From assembly GCA_016705545.1 (NCBI GenBank), contig JADIYA010000006.1, forward strand, positions 398,660 to 462,659: 64,000 nt of DNA, in the 5' to 3' direction. Source of the stretch: Flavobacteriales bacterium (GTDB lineage Bacteria > Bacteroidota > Bacteroidia > Flavobacteriales_F > PHOS-HE28). The notes beneath the pieces are model-generated. The model did not search any database and was not told where the DNA came from. It saw nothing but the letters and a program-made list of their open reading frames with translations. Shown here piece by piece: positions 26,381-35,136 of the stretch (the stretch's first letter is position 1; each line of letters starts with the position of its first letter). A program made the translations under genes and the position numbers.

Positions 26381-27340
26381 GCTCTTCAAGATCCTTTTTC
26401 GTCCAGCGTCCGCGAATGCGCCCAGCACGCGTGTCACCAGCTCGTGCCGGATCACGTCGCGCACATCGAGCTCGATGATGGCGATCCCCGGCACCTCGCG
26501 CAGCATCTCGACCGCGGGCATCAATCCGCTGGGCTGGCGGTCGGGCAGGTCCACCTGGGTCACATCGCCGGTGATGACGAACTTGGCGTTGCGGCCCATG
26601 CGCGTGAGGAACATCTTCACCTGCGGGAGCGTGGCGTTCTGCGCTTCATCGAGGATCACGAAGGCATTGTCGAGCGTGCGGCCGCGCATGAATGCCAAAG
26701 GAGCGATCTGGATCACGCCCTCCTCCAGGTATTCGCTCAGGCGCGCAGCGGGGAGCATGTCCTTCAGCGCATCGTAGAGCGGCTGCAGGTAGGGATCAAG
26801 CTTCTCCCGAAGGTCGCCGGGCAGGAAGCCGAGGTTCTCCCCCGCTTCCACCGCTGGCCGGGTAAGGATGATGCGGCGCACACTGCGCTCCTTCAGCGCC
26901 TTCACGGCGAGGGCCACCGCCGTGTAGGTCTTACCGGTTCCGGCCGGACCGATGGCGAACACCATGTCACTCTCGCGCACGGCCTCCACCAAGCGCTGCT
27001 GATTGGGCGTGCGGGCTTTCACGCGAAGTCCCGCGTTGCCGAAAACAAGCACCCCGTCCTCACCCTCTCCGCCATCGCGGGGCGCATCACCGCCGCCCAT
27101 GATGTCGTCGAGCACCTTGCGCGGCAGCTCGTTGTAGCGCGCCACATGCCCGAGCAGCTCGGCGAAGCGCGCGTCGAAGAGCGCGATGTCGTCGGGAGCG
27201 CCGCTCACCTTCACGGTGTCGCCGCGCGCCACAAGGCTGAGCTTGGGGAAGAGGCCGCGGATGATCCGCAGGTTGGCGTCGTTGGCGCCGAGGATATCCA
27301 CGGGATCAACCCCCGTGATGGTGATCAGCTTCTCGCTCAA
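26381..27340 (-). CDS. phoH: PhoH family ATPase (in frame with PurC)
   Basis: About 320 residues, the usual length of PhoH proteins. An N-terminal KH-like part (residues 1-90) precedes the helicase-like ATPase core with Walker A GPAGTGKTYTAVALAV and Walker B VILDEAQNATLPQVKMFLTR, then FVITGDVTQVDLP. PhoH proteins are RNA-related ATPases, often linked to ribosome or RNase YbeY function. The C terminus runs directly into PurC. In this phylum phoH and purC are often adjacent, so the join could be a natural fusion or an indel artefact. Confidence 0.93.
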
Positions 27341-27392
27341 GGTTCAGCGGCGGTGTGTTGAGAACTTCCCGGAATGGCGTTTCACCGCCCTC

Positions 27393-27400
27393 TAGTTTTG
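27393..27400 (+). promoter_or_regulatory. -7 promoter element of the SAM hydrolase gene
   Basis: TAGTTTTG, exact to TAnnTTTG, 34 nt before ATG 27435. It sits back to back with the phoH promoter. Confidence 0.45.
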
Positions 27401-27406
27401 ACCGCC

Positions 27407-27414
27407 CGAAGGTA
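27407..27414 (-). promoter_or_regulatory. Candidate -7 element of phoH
   Basis: TACCTTCG followed by GGC on the minus strand, 66 nt before ATG 27340, so phoH would have a longer leader than most genes here. Confidence 0.35.
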
Positions 27415-27434
27415 GAGGCTATCCACCGCGCGCG

Positions 27435-28241
27435 ATGGCGATCATCACCCTCACCACCGACATGGGCACCAAGGACCACTATGTGGCCGTGGTGAAGGCG
27501 GCGATCATGCAGCAGGAGCCGGGCGCCACGGTGGTGGACATCACCCACGAGGTGAAGCCCTTCCACACCGCCATGGCGGCGCATGTGGCGCGCAACGCCT
27601 TCCCCGCCTTCCCGTCCGGCAGCATCCACATCATCGGCGTGAACCCCGAGGCCGATGCGATCACCGCGCACGTGGTGGCGCGCCACGAAGGGCACCACTT
27701 CATCACGGCCGACAACGGGATCCTGCCGCTGGTCTTCGAGGGCAAGCCTTACGAGGCTTTCGAGCTCACCATGAAGCTCGACGACCACCACGCCGCCTTC
27801 CCCACGCGCTCCGTGTTCGTGAAGGCCGCGTGCCACCTGGCGCGCGGCGGAACGGCAGAGACCATCGGCCGACGCATGCCGAGCCTGCGCGAGCTGATCG
27901 GCTTCGCGCCATCCATCCAGGAGAACGCCATCTTGGGCCGCGCCACCTACATCGACCATTACGGCAACGTGATGACCAACATCAAGCGCGCGCTCTTCGA
28001 CGAGATGCACGGCGGGCGCGCGTTCCGCATCCGCTTCGGCCGCACCGCCAACGACCTCGCGAAGATCCACACCACCTATGGCGACGTGCCCAACGGCGTG
28101 TGCCTGGCCTTCTTCAACGCCAGCGGGCACCTGGAGATCGCGGTGAACAAGGGCAGCGATGGCAATGGCGGCGGCGCCTCGAAGCTGCTGGGCCTGCACG
28201 AAGGCGACCCCGTGCGCGTGGAATTCAGCGCGAAGCGCTAG
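27435..28241 (+). CDS. SAM hydrolase (DUF62, chlorinase/fluorinase superfamily)
   Basis: A 268-residue protein of the S-adenosylmethionine hydroxide adenosyltransferase family. It starts ITLTTDMGTKDHYVAVVKA, has the VVDITHEV and HIIGVNPEAD strands, FITADNGILPLVFEG and a C-terminal barrel domain beginning ATYIDHYGNVMTNIKR. Most non-marine members add water to SAM rather than halide and give adenosine plus methionine; that is the expected activity here. It has its own promoter and probably is read separately from the surface-protein genes downstream. Confidence 0.9.
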   Translation: MAIITLTTDMGTKDHYVAVVKAAIMQQEPGATVVDITHEVKPFHTAMAAHVARNAFPAFPSGSIHIIGVNPEADAITAHVVARHEGHHFITADNGILPLVFEGKPYEAFELTMKLDDHHAAFPTRSVFVKAACHLARGGTAETIGRRMPSLRELIGFAPSIQENAILGRATYIDHYGNVMTNIKRALFDEMHGGRAFRIRFGRTANDLAKIHTTYGDVPNGVCLAFFNASGHLEIAVNKGSDGNGGGASKLLGLHEGDPVRVEFSAKR

Positions 28242-28309
28242 GGCCACGTATCCCCGGCTCGCTACGTCCATCTTCCGAAAGAACGCCTTCTTCGGGTTTG
28301 ACAGGGCGC

Positions 28310-28317
28310 TACTTTCG
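28310..28317 (+). promoter_or_regulatory. -7 promoter element of the T9SS surface module
   Basis: TACTTTCG followed by GCC, 7 nt before ATG 28325. It fixes the start codon, since the open frame extends 495 nt further upstream. Confidence 0.5.
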
Positions 28318-28324
28318 GCCGGGC

Positions 28325-31300
28325 ATGAACAGGATAAGGAGTGCGTTGAGTGGAGCATTCGCAACGATGGCCGCGGCCGCGTGCATCGGTCAGGCACGCT
28401 TCATCGAGAACAAGGGGCAATGGCCCGATGCCGTGCGCTACCGGGCCGAGCTCGATGGCGTGGTGCTTTGGGCGCAGGACGATGCCGTGCTCTTCGACCT
28501 CTTCGACGCGAAGGCCCTGCACGATGCCCATGCCAATGTGAACGACCCTTTGCCTGAGACACTGCGCCACCACGCCGTGCGCATGCGCTTCGTGAGCGCC
28601 ACCGCCGGAGCCAGGGCCGATGCAGCGCAGAAGCTCACGGGCCATCACAGCTATTTCCTGGGCAGCGATCCGAAGCGGTGGGCGGGCGGTGCGCGCGCTT
28701 TCGCGGAAGTGAGCCTGCGGGAAGTCGCGCCCGGTTGCGATGCTGTGTTCCGCGCAGGGCGCAGCGGCGCGAAGTACGATCTGGTGATCGCCCCGGGCGC
28801 TGATCCTGCGGCCATCCGCATCGCTTTCGAGGGCGCCGACAAGGTGGAATTGCGCGGCGCAGCGCTGGTGGTGCATACCTCGCTCGGCAGGCTCACGGAG
28901 CGCATCCCGATCGCCTACCAGGAGATCAATGGCGAACGTCGGACGGTTCACTGCCGCTACACGCTGAATGATGCCGTCGTCGGCTTCAGGCCCGGCGACT
29001 ACGATAAGCGCCACCCGCTCATCATCGATCCCACCTTGCGCTTCGCCACCTACTCAGGGTCCTTCAGCAACAACTTCGGCTACACGGCCAGCTTCGATCA
29101 GCTCGGCTTCCTCTACGCCGGCAGCACGGCTTTCGGCAATCAGTTCCCCGTCACCACCGGCGCGTACCAGACGCAATGGGCCGGCGGCGCAGGCCAGCAG
29201 AACGGCGGCACCGACATCGCGATCACCAAGTACGACACCACGGGCACCTTCCTCGTGTGGAGCACCTACCTCGGCGGCAACGGCGATGAGATGCCGCACA
29301 GCCTGTATGTGGATGGCAATGATCAGCTCGTCGTACTTGGAACAACCGGCTCCACGGATTTCCCGACGCCTGCCACCACCTACGACAACAGCTTCGGCGG
29401 TGGCAGCGCGGTGACGCCCGCCGGACTGGGCATTTCCTATCCCAATGGCAGCGACATGGTGGTGGCGCGCCTCAGCCTCGATGGCAGCGCACTGATCGGC
29501 AGCACCTATCTCGGCGGCGCCGCGAACGATGGCCTCAATACCGCCACCGGATTGAAATTCAACTACGCCGATGAAGTGCGCGGTGAGGTGCTGCTCGATG
29601 CCCAGGGCCGCGTGTGGGTGGTGAGCTGCACACAGACGCCCAACATGCCAACGACTGTTGGTGCGGCACAGACCGCATTCGGCGGCGGAAGCCACGATGG
29701 CTATGTGGCGCGCTTCAATCCGCAGCTCACCCAATTGCAGTATGGCAGCTACCTCGGCGGCAGCGCGGCCGATGGGTGCTACAACGGCGACCTCGATGCG
29801 CAAGGCCGGTTGTACGTGTGCGGAGGATCGGTGAGCAGCGATCTTCCCGCGAGCAACGGTGCGGTGCAGGGCGCATTCAACGGCGGACCAGCAGATGCCT
29901 TCGCGGCTCGCTTCAGCGGGAATGGAAGCACCATAGAACGGCTCACGTACTGGGGAAGCAGCGGTTACGATCAGGCCTACTTCATCGAGTTGGATCAGTT
30001 CAGCAATGCCTTTCTCTTCGGGCAGACGAATGCGCCCAGCGGACAGTTGATCCAGAACGCGCCGTACAACATCCCCGGCGGCGGGCAGTTCATCACCAAG
30101 CTCGATCCCGAACTGAGCAACGTATTGCTGAGCTCGCGCGTGGGCGCAGGCGATGGCACACCGGACATCTCGCCCACGGCTTTCCTCGTGGATGTCTGCG
30201 ACAAGATCTACACGAGCGGATGGGGCAGCAGCGCTGGCGGATTGGGCGGCGGCCTCACCACCTCGGGCCTGCCCGTTACGGCCGATGCGCACCAAGGCAC
30301 CACGGCCGGTCACGACCTCTACCTCGCGGTATTCGACATCGACATGACCGCGCTCGATTACGCCACCTACTACGGCGGTGCGCAGAGCCCCGAGCATGTC
30401 GATGGAGGCACGAGTCGTTTCGATAGGCGCGGACGCGTTTACCAGAGCGTGTGCGCCGGCTGCCAGAACAACGACGATTTCCCCACCACGCCGGGGGCCT
30501 GGAGCGCCACCAACAACAGCAGCGGCTGCAATAACGGCGTGCTCAAGTTCGATTTCGATGCACCGCTCACCATCGCGGCCTTCCTCGCCCCCGATACGGT
30601 TTGCGCGCCCCTGAGCGTCGCCTTCACCAACCTGAGCAGCGGCGCCACGAGCTACCTGTGGGATTTCGGCGACACCCAGACATCAACGGCGTTCAGCCCC
30701 ACGCATAGCTACGCACAGCCCGGCACCTACATCGTGACCCTCACGGCCACGAGTCCCGTAACCTGTAACGGACAGGACATCGCGACGCGCACCGTGACCA
30801 TCGCGCCGGCGGGTCCATTGCTGCAAGCCATGAACGACACGCTGATCTGCGGCCCGATCAATTCATTCGATCTCATTGCAACCAGCTTCGGCACGGCGAC
30901 CACCTGGCATTGGAGCAGCAACGCGCAGTTCACCGACATCCTCAACAGCGCATTCTCCGACAGCACGGGCACGGTATCGCCCGCCGTGAGCGGCACCTAT
31001 CACATCCGCGTGAGCAATGGCTCCATCTGCGCCGCGCGTGACAGCGTGCAGGTCACTACTTCACTGGGCGCCATCGCCGTGAGCGGTGAGCAAGGAGTCT
31101 GCGCGGGCGATACCGCCGTGCTCACTATGACCGGTGCAGATCCAGGCTCCAGCATTGTTTGGTCCCCGGCAGAGGACGTCATCAGTGGGCAAGGCACCTC
31201 AACGGCCCGTGTCGCGCCTGTGGAAGCGACAACCTATGGCGTGAGCGTCAGCTCTCCACTTGGCTGTTCGTGGGCCGGCACCGTGACCGTGAATGTCTCG

Positions 31301-31831
31301 CCGCTATTCGGCAATGCGGTCACAGCCACCGCCGATCAAGTGCTGGTGCTGCCCGGCACCACAGTTCAGTTGCTCGCGACACCGAGCACAGGCGTTACCT
31401 ATTCATGGCTGCCCGCTGGTTCCGTGAGCGATCCCGCCATCGCGAATCCCACGGCGGTCATTCAACAGACCACCACCTTCACCGCCACCGTGAGCGACGG
31501 CATCTGCACGCGCTCCATACCCGTCACCGTAAGGGTGTATGAATTGCGCTGCGAAGAGCCGGACATCTTCGTGCCGAACACCTTCACGCCCAACGGCGAT
31601 GGCGCGAACGACGTGCTCTTCGTGCGCGGCCGACACATCGCGCGCATGGAATTCAAGGTCTTCGATCGCTGGGGCGAGAAGGTCTTCGAGAGCGTTGATC
31701 CCTCATCCGGCTGGAACGGTGAATACAACAGCAAGCTGGTGGATCCGGCGGTATTCGTGTACCACCTGAAGGTCTGGTGCATCGATGGTCAGGAGTATTT
31801 CACGAAAGGGAATGTGACAGTCGTGCGATGA
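28325..31831 (+). CDS. Giant T9SS surface protein: SBBP repeats, PKD, gliding-motility C-terminal domain
   Basis: A 1168-residue surface protein. A signal peptide is followed by FIENKGQWPDAVRYRAEL (DUF7948-like), then SBBP-type beta-propeller repeats with a recurring YLGG motif (residues about 240-720). A PKD domain (about 760-810; YLWDFGDTQTSTAFSPTHSY) and Ig-like segments come next. It ends in a CHU_C/type B sorting domain (about 1078-1168; FVPNTFTPNGDGANDVLFV, FDRWGEKVFES). Such proteins are exported by T9SS and fixed to the cell surface, often as adhesins. The PorP/SprF gene overlaps its stop by 4 bp, the classic partner arrangement. Confidence 0.92.
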   Translation: MNRIRSALSGAFATMAAAACIGQARFIENKGQWPDAVRYRAELDGVVLWAQDDAVLFDLFDAKALHDAHANVNDPLPETLRHHAVRMRFVSATAGARADAAQKLTGHHSYFLGSDPKRWAGGARAFAEVSLREVAPGCDAVFRAGRSGAKYDLVIAPGADPAAIRIAFEGADKVELRGAALVVHTSLGRLTERIPIAYQEINGERRTVHCRYTLNDAVVGFRPGDYDKRHPLIIDPTLRFATYSGSFSNNFGYTASFDQLGFLYAGSTAFGNQFPVTTGAYQTQWAGGAGQQNGGTDIAITKYDTTGTFLVWSTYLGGNGDEMPHSLYVDGNDQLVVLGTTGSTDFPTPATTYDNSFGGGSAVTPAGLGISYPNGSDMVVARLSLDGSALIGSTYLGGAANDGLNTATGLKFNYADEVRGEVLLDAQGRVWVVSCTQTPNMPTTVGAAQTAFGGGSHDGYVARFNPQLTQLQYGSYLGGSAADGCYNGDLDAQGRLYVCGGSVSSDLPASNGAVQGAFNGGPADAFAARFSGNGSTIERLTYWGSSGYDQAYFIELDQFSNAFLFGQTNAPSGQLIQNAPYNIPGGGQFITKLDPELSNVLLSSRVGAGDGTPDISPTAFLVDVCDKIYTSGWGSSAGGLGGGLTTSGLPVTADAHQGTTAGHDLYLAVFDIDMTALDYATYYGGAQSPEHVDGGTSRFDRRGRVYQSVCAGCQNNDDFPTTPGAWSATNNSSGCNNGVLKFDFDAPLTIAAFLAPDTVCAPLSVAFTNLSSGATSYLWDFGDTQTSTAFSPTHSYAQPGTYIVTLTATSPVTCNGQDIATRTVTIAPAGPLLQAMNDTLICGPINSFDLIATSFGTATTWHWSSNAQFTDILNSAFSDSTGTVSPAVSGTYHIRVSNGSICAARDSVQVTTSLGAIAVSGEQGVCAGDTAVLTMTGADPGSSIVWSPAEDVISGQGTSTARVAPVEATTYGVSVSSPLGCSWAGTVTVNVSPLFGNAVTATADQVLVLPGTTVQLLATPSTGVTYSWLPAGSVSDPAIANPTAVIQQTTTFTATVSDGICTRSIPVTVRVYELRCEEPDIFVPNTFTPNGDGANDVLFVRGRHIARMEFKVFDRWGEKVFESVDPSSGWNGEYNSKLVDPAVFVYHLKVWCIDGQEYFTKGNVTVVR

Positions 31832-32835
31832 AAAGCTGCGCCTCTTTGCTGCTCGTATTCGCCCTGGCGTTCCGCTGCGAAGGCCAGGACATCCACTTCT
31901 CGCAGTTCTTCAACGTGCCCATGGGATTGAATCCCGGGGCGATCGGGCAGTTCGATGGCGACTACCGGGCGCACGGCGTCTTCCGCCAGCAATGGCGATC
32001 GGTCACGGTGCCCTACCGCACTTTCGGGCTCGGCGGTGATGCGCGCGATTTCAATGGAGTCAAGGGCCTCGGCCTCGGGGCCTGGCTCTTCAACGACCGC
32101 GCGGGCGACAGCCGCATGAACCAGTTCCACTTCAGCCTCGGCGGCAGCTGGACCGAGACCCTTGATGCGAGAGAGCGCCACTCACTCACGGTCGGCGCGC
32201 AGTTCGGCCTCACCTCGCTCACCATCGACAACAGCGGCTTGAGCTTCGACGCGCAGTACAACGGCTTCACCTACGATCCGAGCCGCGACAATGGCGAGGA
32301 CTTCCATCGCTACGGACTGCTGCACGAGGACATCCATGCAGGCATCGTCTATCGCTTCGTGCGCTCACCGCGCAACTGGCTACAAGCAGGCTTCGGTCTG
32401 TATAACCTCACCCGGCCCGGCGTGGGCTTCCTCAACGAGCCGAGCATCCCGCTCGATCGCCGCGCGGACCTGCATGCACTCCTCTCCTTCCGCGTGCATG
32501 ACGACATCGATGTGCTGCCTGCGATGCGGCTGATGGCGCAAGGCACCTTCCGTGAATTCGACCTGGGTGCCAATGCGCGCTACATCCTGCTGCAACGCTA
32601 TGGCTTAAAGCGCTCCATCCTCGCAGGCGTTCATCTGCGCGCCCGCGATGCTGGCTTCATCTTCGCGGGCCTTGAGCGCGACGATTGGACCTTCGGCATG
32701 AGCTACGACATCAACACCAGCGACCTGGTGCCCGCCAGCCGGAACCGCGGCGCCATCGAATTCACGGCGATCCGCATCTGGAAGAAACGTCCGCCGGTGC
32801 CGGTGCGATTCAAAGCTTGTCCCGAGCAATTGTGA
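31828..32835 (+). CDS. PorP/SprF family T9SS outer-membrane protein
   Basis: A 335-residue barrel protein with a signal peptide (MKSCASLLLVFALAFRCEG) and the family start QDIHFSQFFNVPMGLNPGAIG. Further signatures are FRQQWRSVTVPYRTFGLGGD and GLYNLTRPGVGF. SprF-like proteins are needed for export and attachment of type B cargo such as SprB, and PorP partners attach cargo by the PorE route. ATG 31828 overlaps the stop of the adhesin gene. An in-frame ATG at 31777 lies inside that gene and would lose the signal peptide. Confidence 0.92.
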   Translation: MKSCASLLLVFALAFRCEGQDIHFSQFFNVPMGLNPGAIGQFDGDYRAHGVFRQQWRSVTVPYRTFGLGGDARDFNGVKGLGLGAWLFNDRAGDSRMNQFHFSLGGSWTETLDARERHSLTVGAQFGLTSLTIDNSGLSFDAQYNGFTYDPSRDNGEDFHRYGLLHEDIHAGIVYRFVRSPRNWLQAGFGLYNLTRPGVGFLNEPSIPLDRRADLHALLSFRVHDDIDVLPAMRLMAQGTFREFDLGANARYILLQRYGLKRSILAGVHLRARDAGFIFAGLERDDWTFGMSYDINTSDLVPASRNRGAIEFTAIRIWKKRPPVPVRFKACPEQL

Positions 32836-32888
32836 TGAACCAAGGATGGACACCGATGAACACGTATAGGACGTTGGCAAGCACCTTG

Positions 32889-35108
32889 ATGAAGCGATTC
32901 TTGGCGTGCATCGTCCTGCTCGTCGCAGCTATCCGCGCGGATGCGCAGAGCATTGAGCAATGGACCAAATGGGGCGATGCCGCCATGGCACGCGGCGAGC
33001 ATTACGGTGCCACGCGCTTCTACGATGGGGCGCTGGCGATCGACGGCGGACGCATGGGCCTGCAATGGAAGCAGGCGGAGGCTTGCCGATTGAGCCATCA
33101 GTACGACCGTGCCGCCACGTTCTATGAGCGCGTGCAGAAGAAGGATCAGGGCCGCACCTACAAGGACGCGCTGCACTGGCTCGGCGAGATGCAGCTGAGC
33201 ATAAGCGACTACGATGCCGCAGAACGCACCTGGAACAAGGTGCTGCAGAAGGAGAAGGACAAATCGACCTTGCTGGCCAAGCGCGCGGAGAATGCGCTCA
33301 TCGGCTGCGGGCTATCGCGCACCTTGAGGCCGGACAGCTTGATCTCTTTGGAGCACCTGCCGCAGCCCGTGAACACCTACGACAGTGAGTTCGGGGCGCG
33401 TATCGGTCCTGATTCCGCGCTGCACTTCGCCAGCCTGCGCGGCAAGCTGAACAAACAGGGCGAAGTGGAGGACACCGCCGCATACCGCACCGTGATCATG
33501 CGCCATGGCTCGAAAGGACCAGCACCCTTGCCTGCATCTGTGAACGGCCCCGGCGAGAACGCGAATATCGCTTGGAGCCTCGATGGGCAATGGGTCCTCT
33601 TCACGCGATGCGAAGGCATCTGCCGCATCCATCTCGCGCCGGTTGATCCGGCTGGGCGCATCGGAGAAGCCCGTCTATTGGAAGGTATCGGTGACGACGC
33701 GAGCAGCACGCAACCCATGATCGCCTGGTGGGACGAGCGCGAAATGCTGCTCTTCGCGAGCGACAGGACCGGCGGTGCAGGCGGCTGGGACATTTGGATG
33801 GCCGAGTTCCACAACGGCAGCGTGCGCAACCTCTCAGCGCTCGATCGCTTCGTGAACTCTCCGGGCAACGAGCGCAGCCCGTGGTACGATGAGGCTTCGC
33901 GCATGCTCTGGTTCAGCAGTGATTTCCATCCCGGCCTTGGCGGCTACGACATCTTCCGCAGCACCTGGGGAGCCGATGTCTTCAGCCATCCAATCAACGC
34001 AGGGCCGCCGATCAACAGCCCGGCCAACGACCTCTATCCCGCCATCTATCCTGCGCGCGGTGAATTCTGGCTCACCAGCAACCGCATAGGATCCTTCGCC
34101 AATAAGGGCGAGACCTGCTGCAACGACCTCTATCGCTTCCGCCTGCCCACCGACCGCGAACAAGCGGAGACGCCCTTCGCAGCACTGCAAGAGAATGACG
34201 TTCCGGAACCGAAAACGCCTGCAGAGAGGCTCATCTCCTTCGCGCGCGCCTTCCCGGTGAAGCTCTACTTCCACAACGACGATCCGGAGCCGCGCTCCTG
34301 GGCCACCACCACTTCGCAGACCTACGATGATTGTTATGCACGCTACAAGGAGCTGACGGCCGAGTACGAGCGTGAGACGGCTGATGCCGCAGGCGTGCAG
34401 CGCTTCTATTCGGAGGAAGTCGATGGCGGGTGGCGGGCGCTGGCCGAACTGGAAGGCATCATCTTCCCCATACTCGAAGAAGGACGCAGCATCACGCTTG
34501 AAGTGCGCGGCCACGCCAGCCCCTTGGCGCGCACCGACTACAACCGCAAACTGAGCATGCGCCGCATCGAGAGCCTGCGCAATCACTTGCGCGTGGTGGA
34601 TGGCGGCCGATTCATCCCATACCTCGATGGCAACAAGGCCAATGGCGCGCGGCTCACGGTGAAAGAGCTGCCCTTCGGCGAGGAGCGGTCGGCCACGGGC
34701 GTGAGCGATGACCTGCGCGATACGCAGCGAAGCGTCCACAGCGTGGCCGCCATGGCCGAGCGCCGCATCGAACTGGTGGGCATCGGCATGGAGACACGCA
34801 CGACGACGAACATGGGCGTACGCATCGCGCAGCACGTGGGCATGCTGCGACAGGATGAAGTGCGCACGGTGCCCTACACGCTGGTGAACACAGGGGCAAC
34901 GCCCATGAAGCTGCTGCGCGCCGATGCCGATTGCGGATGCACGACCGCCGAGCTGCCCGATCGGACGCTCGCGCCCGGTGAGAGCGCGGTGGTGGAGGTC
35001 ACCTTCAACGGGCGTGCGATCATCGGTCCCTTGCTGCGCCTCGTATACGTTGAGACAGATGGGGATCCCTTCCGGTTCGAGCTGGTGCTGGAGGGCGTGG
35101 TGGAGTAA
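32889..35108 (+). CDS. PorE-like protein: TPR, beta-propeller, OmpA-like and DUF1573 domains
   Basis: A 739-residue exported protein. Signal peptide MKRFLACIVLLVAAIRADA, TPR repeats (about 30-150), PD40-type propeller blades (about 220-420; FASDRTGGAGGWDIWMAEF, WFSSDFHPGLGGYDIF), an OmpA-like peptidoglycan-binding domain (about 517-647; EVRGHASPLARTDYNRKLS) and a C-terminal DUF1573/ASH-like domain (about 657-739; LLRADADCGCTTAELP). P. gingivalis PorE has TPR, propeller and OmpA domains but no DUF1573 that I know of. ATG 32889 begins the signal peptide. ATG 32835, overlapping the porP stop, is the alternative. Confidence 0.85.
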   Translation: MKRFLACIVLLVAAIRADAQSIEQWTKWGDAAMARGEHYGATRFYDGALAIDGGRMGLQWKQAEACRLSHQYDRAATFYERVQKKDQGRTYKDALHWLGEMQLSISDYDAAERTWNKVLQKEKDKSTLLAKRAENALIGCGLSRTLRPDSLISLEHLPQPVNTYDSEFGARIGPDSALHFASLRGKLNKQGEVEDTAAYRTVIMRHGSKGPAPLPASVNGPGENANIAWSLDGQWVLFTRCEGICRIHLAPVDPAGRIGEARLLEGIGDDASSTQPMIAWWDEREMLLFASDRTGGAGGWDIWMAEFHNGSVRNLSALDRFVNSPGNERSPWYDEASRMLWFSSDFHPGLGGYDIFRSTWGADVFSHPINAGPPINSPANDLYPAIYPARGEFWLTSNRIGSFANKGETCCNDLYRFRLPTDREQAETPFAALQENDVPEPKTPAERLISFARAFPVKLYFHNDDPEPRSWATTTSQTYDDCYARYKELTAEYERETADAAGVQRFYSEEVDGGWRALAELEGIIFPILEEGRSITLEVRGHASPLARTDYNRKLSMRRIESLRNHLRVVDGGRFIPYLDGNKANGARLTVKELPFGEERSATGVSDDLRDTQRSVHSVAAMAERRIELVGIGMETRTTTNMGVRIAQHVGMLRQDEVRTVPYTLVNTGATPMKLLRADADCGCTTAELPDRTLAPGESAVVEVTFNGRAIIGPLLRLVYVETDGDPFRFELVLEGVVE

Positions 35109-35124
35109 GGCCGACCGCCTCCCC

Positions 35125-35132
35125 TACTTTTG
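35125..35132 (+). promoter_or_regulatory. -7 promoter element of the second esterase gene
   Basis: TACTTTTG, an exact consensus match, 4 nt before ATG 35137. Confidence 0.5.
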
Positions 35133-35136
35133 GAAC

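Noticed and set aside
25919..27361. 480-residue plus-strand frame opposite phoH and purC
   Set aside because: Antisense shadow; phoH and purC motifs on the minus strand are decisive.
28325..31831. Start of the surface protein at 27830 (longest open frame)
   Set aside because: The extra 165 residues overlap the SAM hydrolase in another frame and lack a signal peptide. The promoter and signal peptide place the start at 28325.
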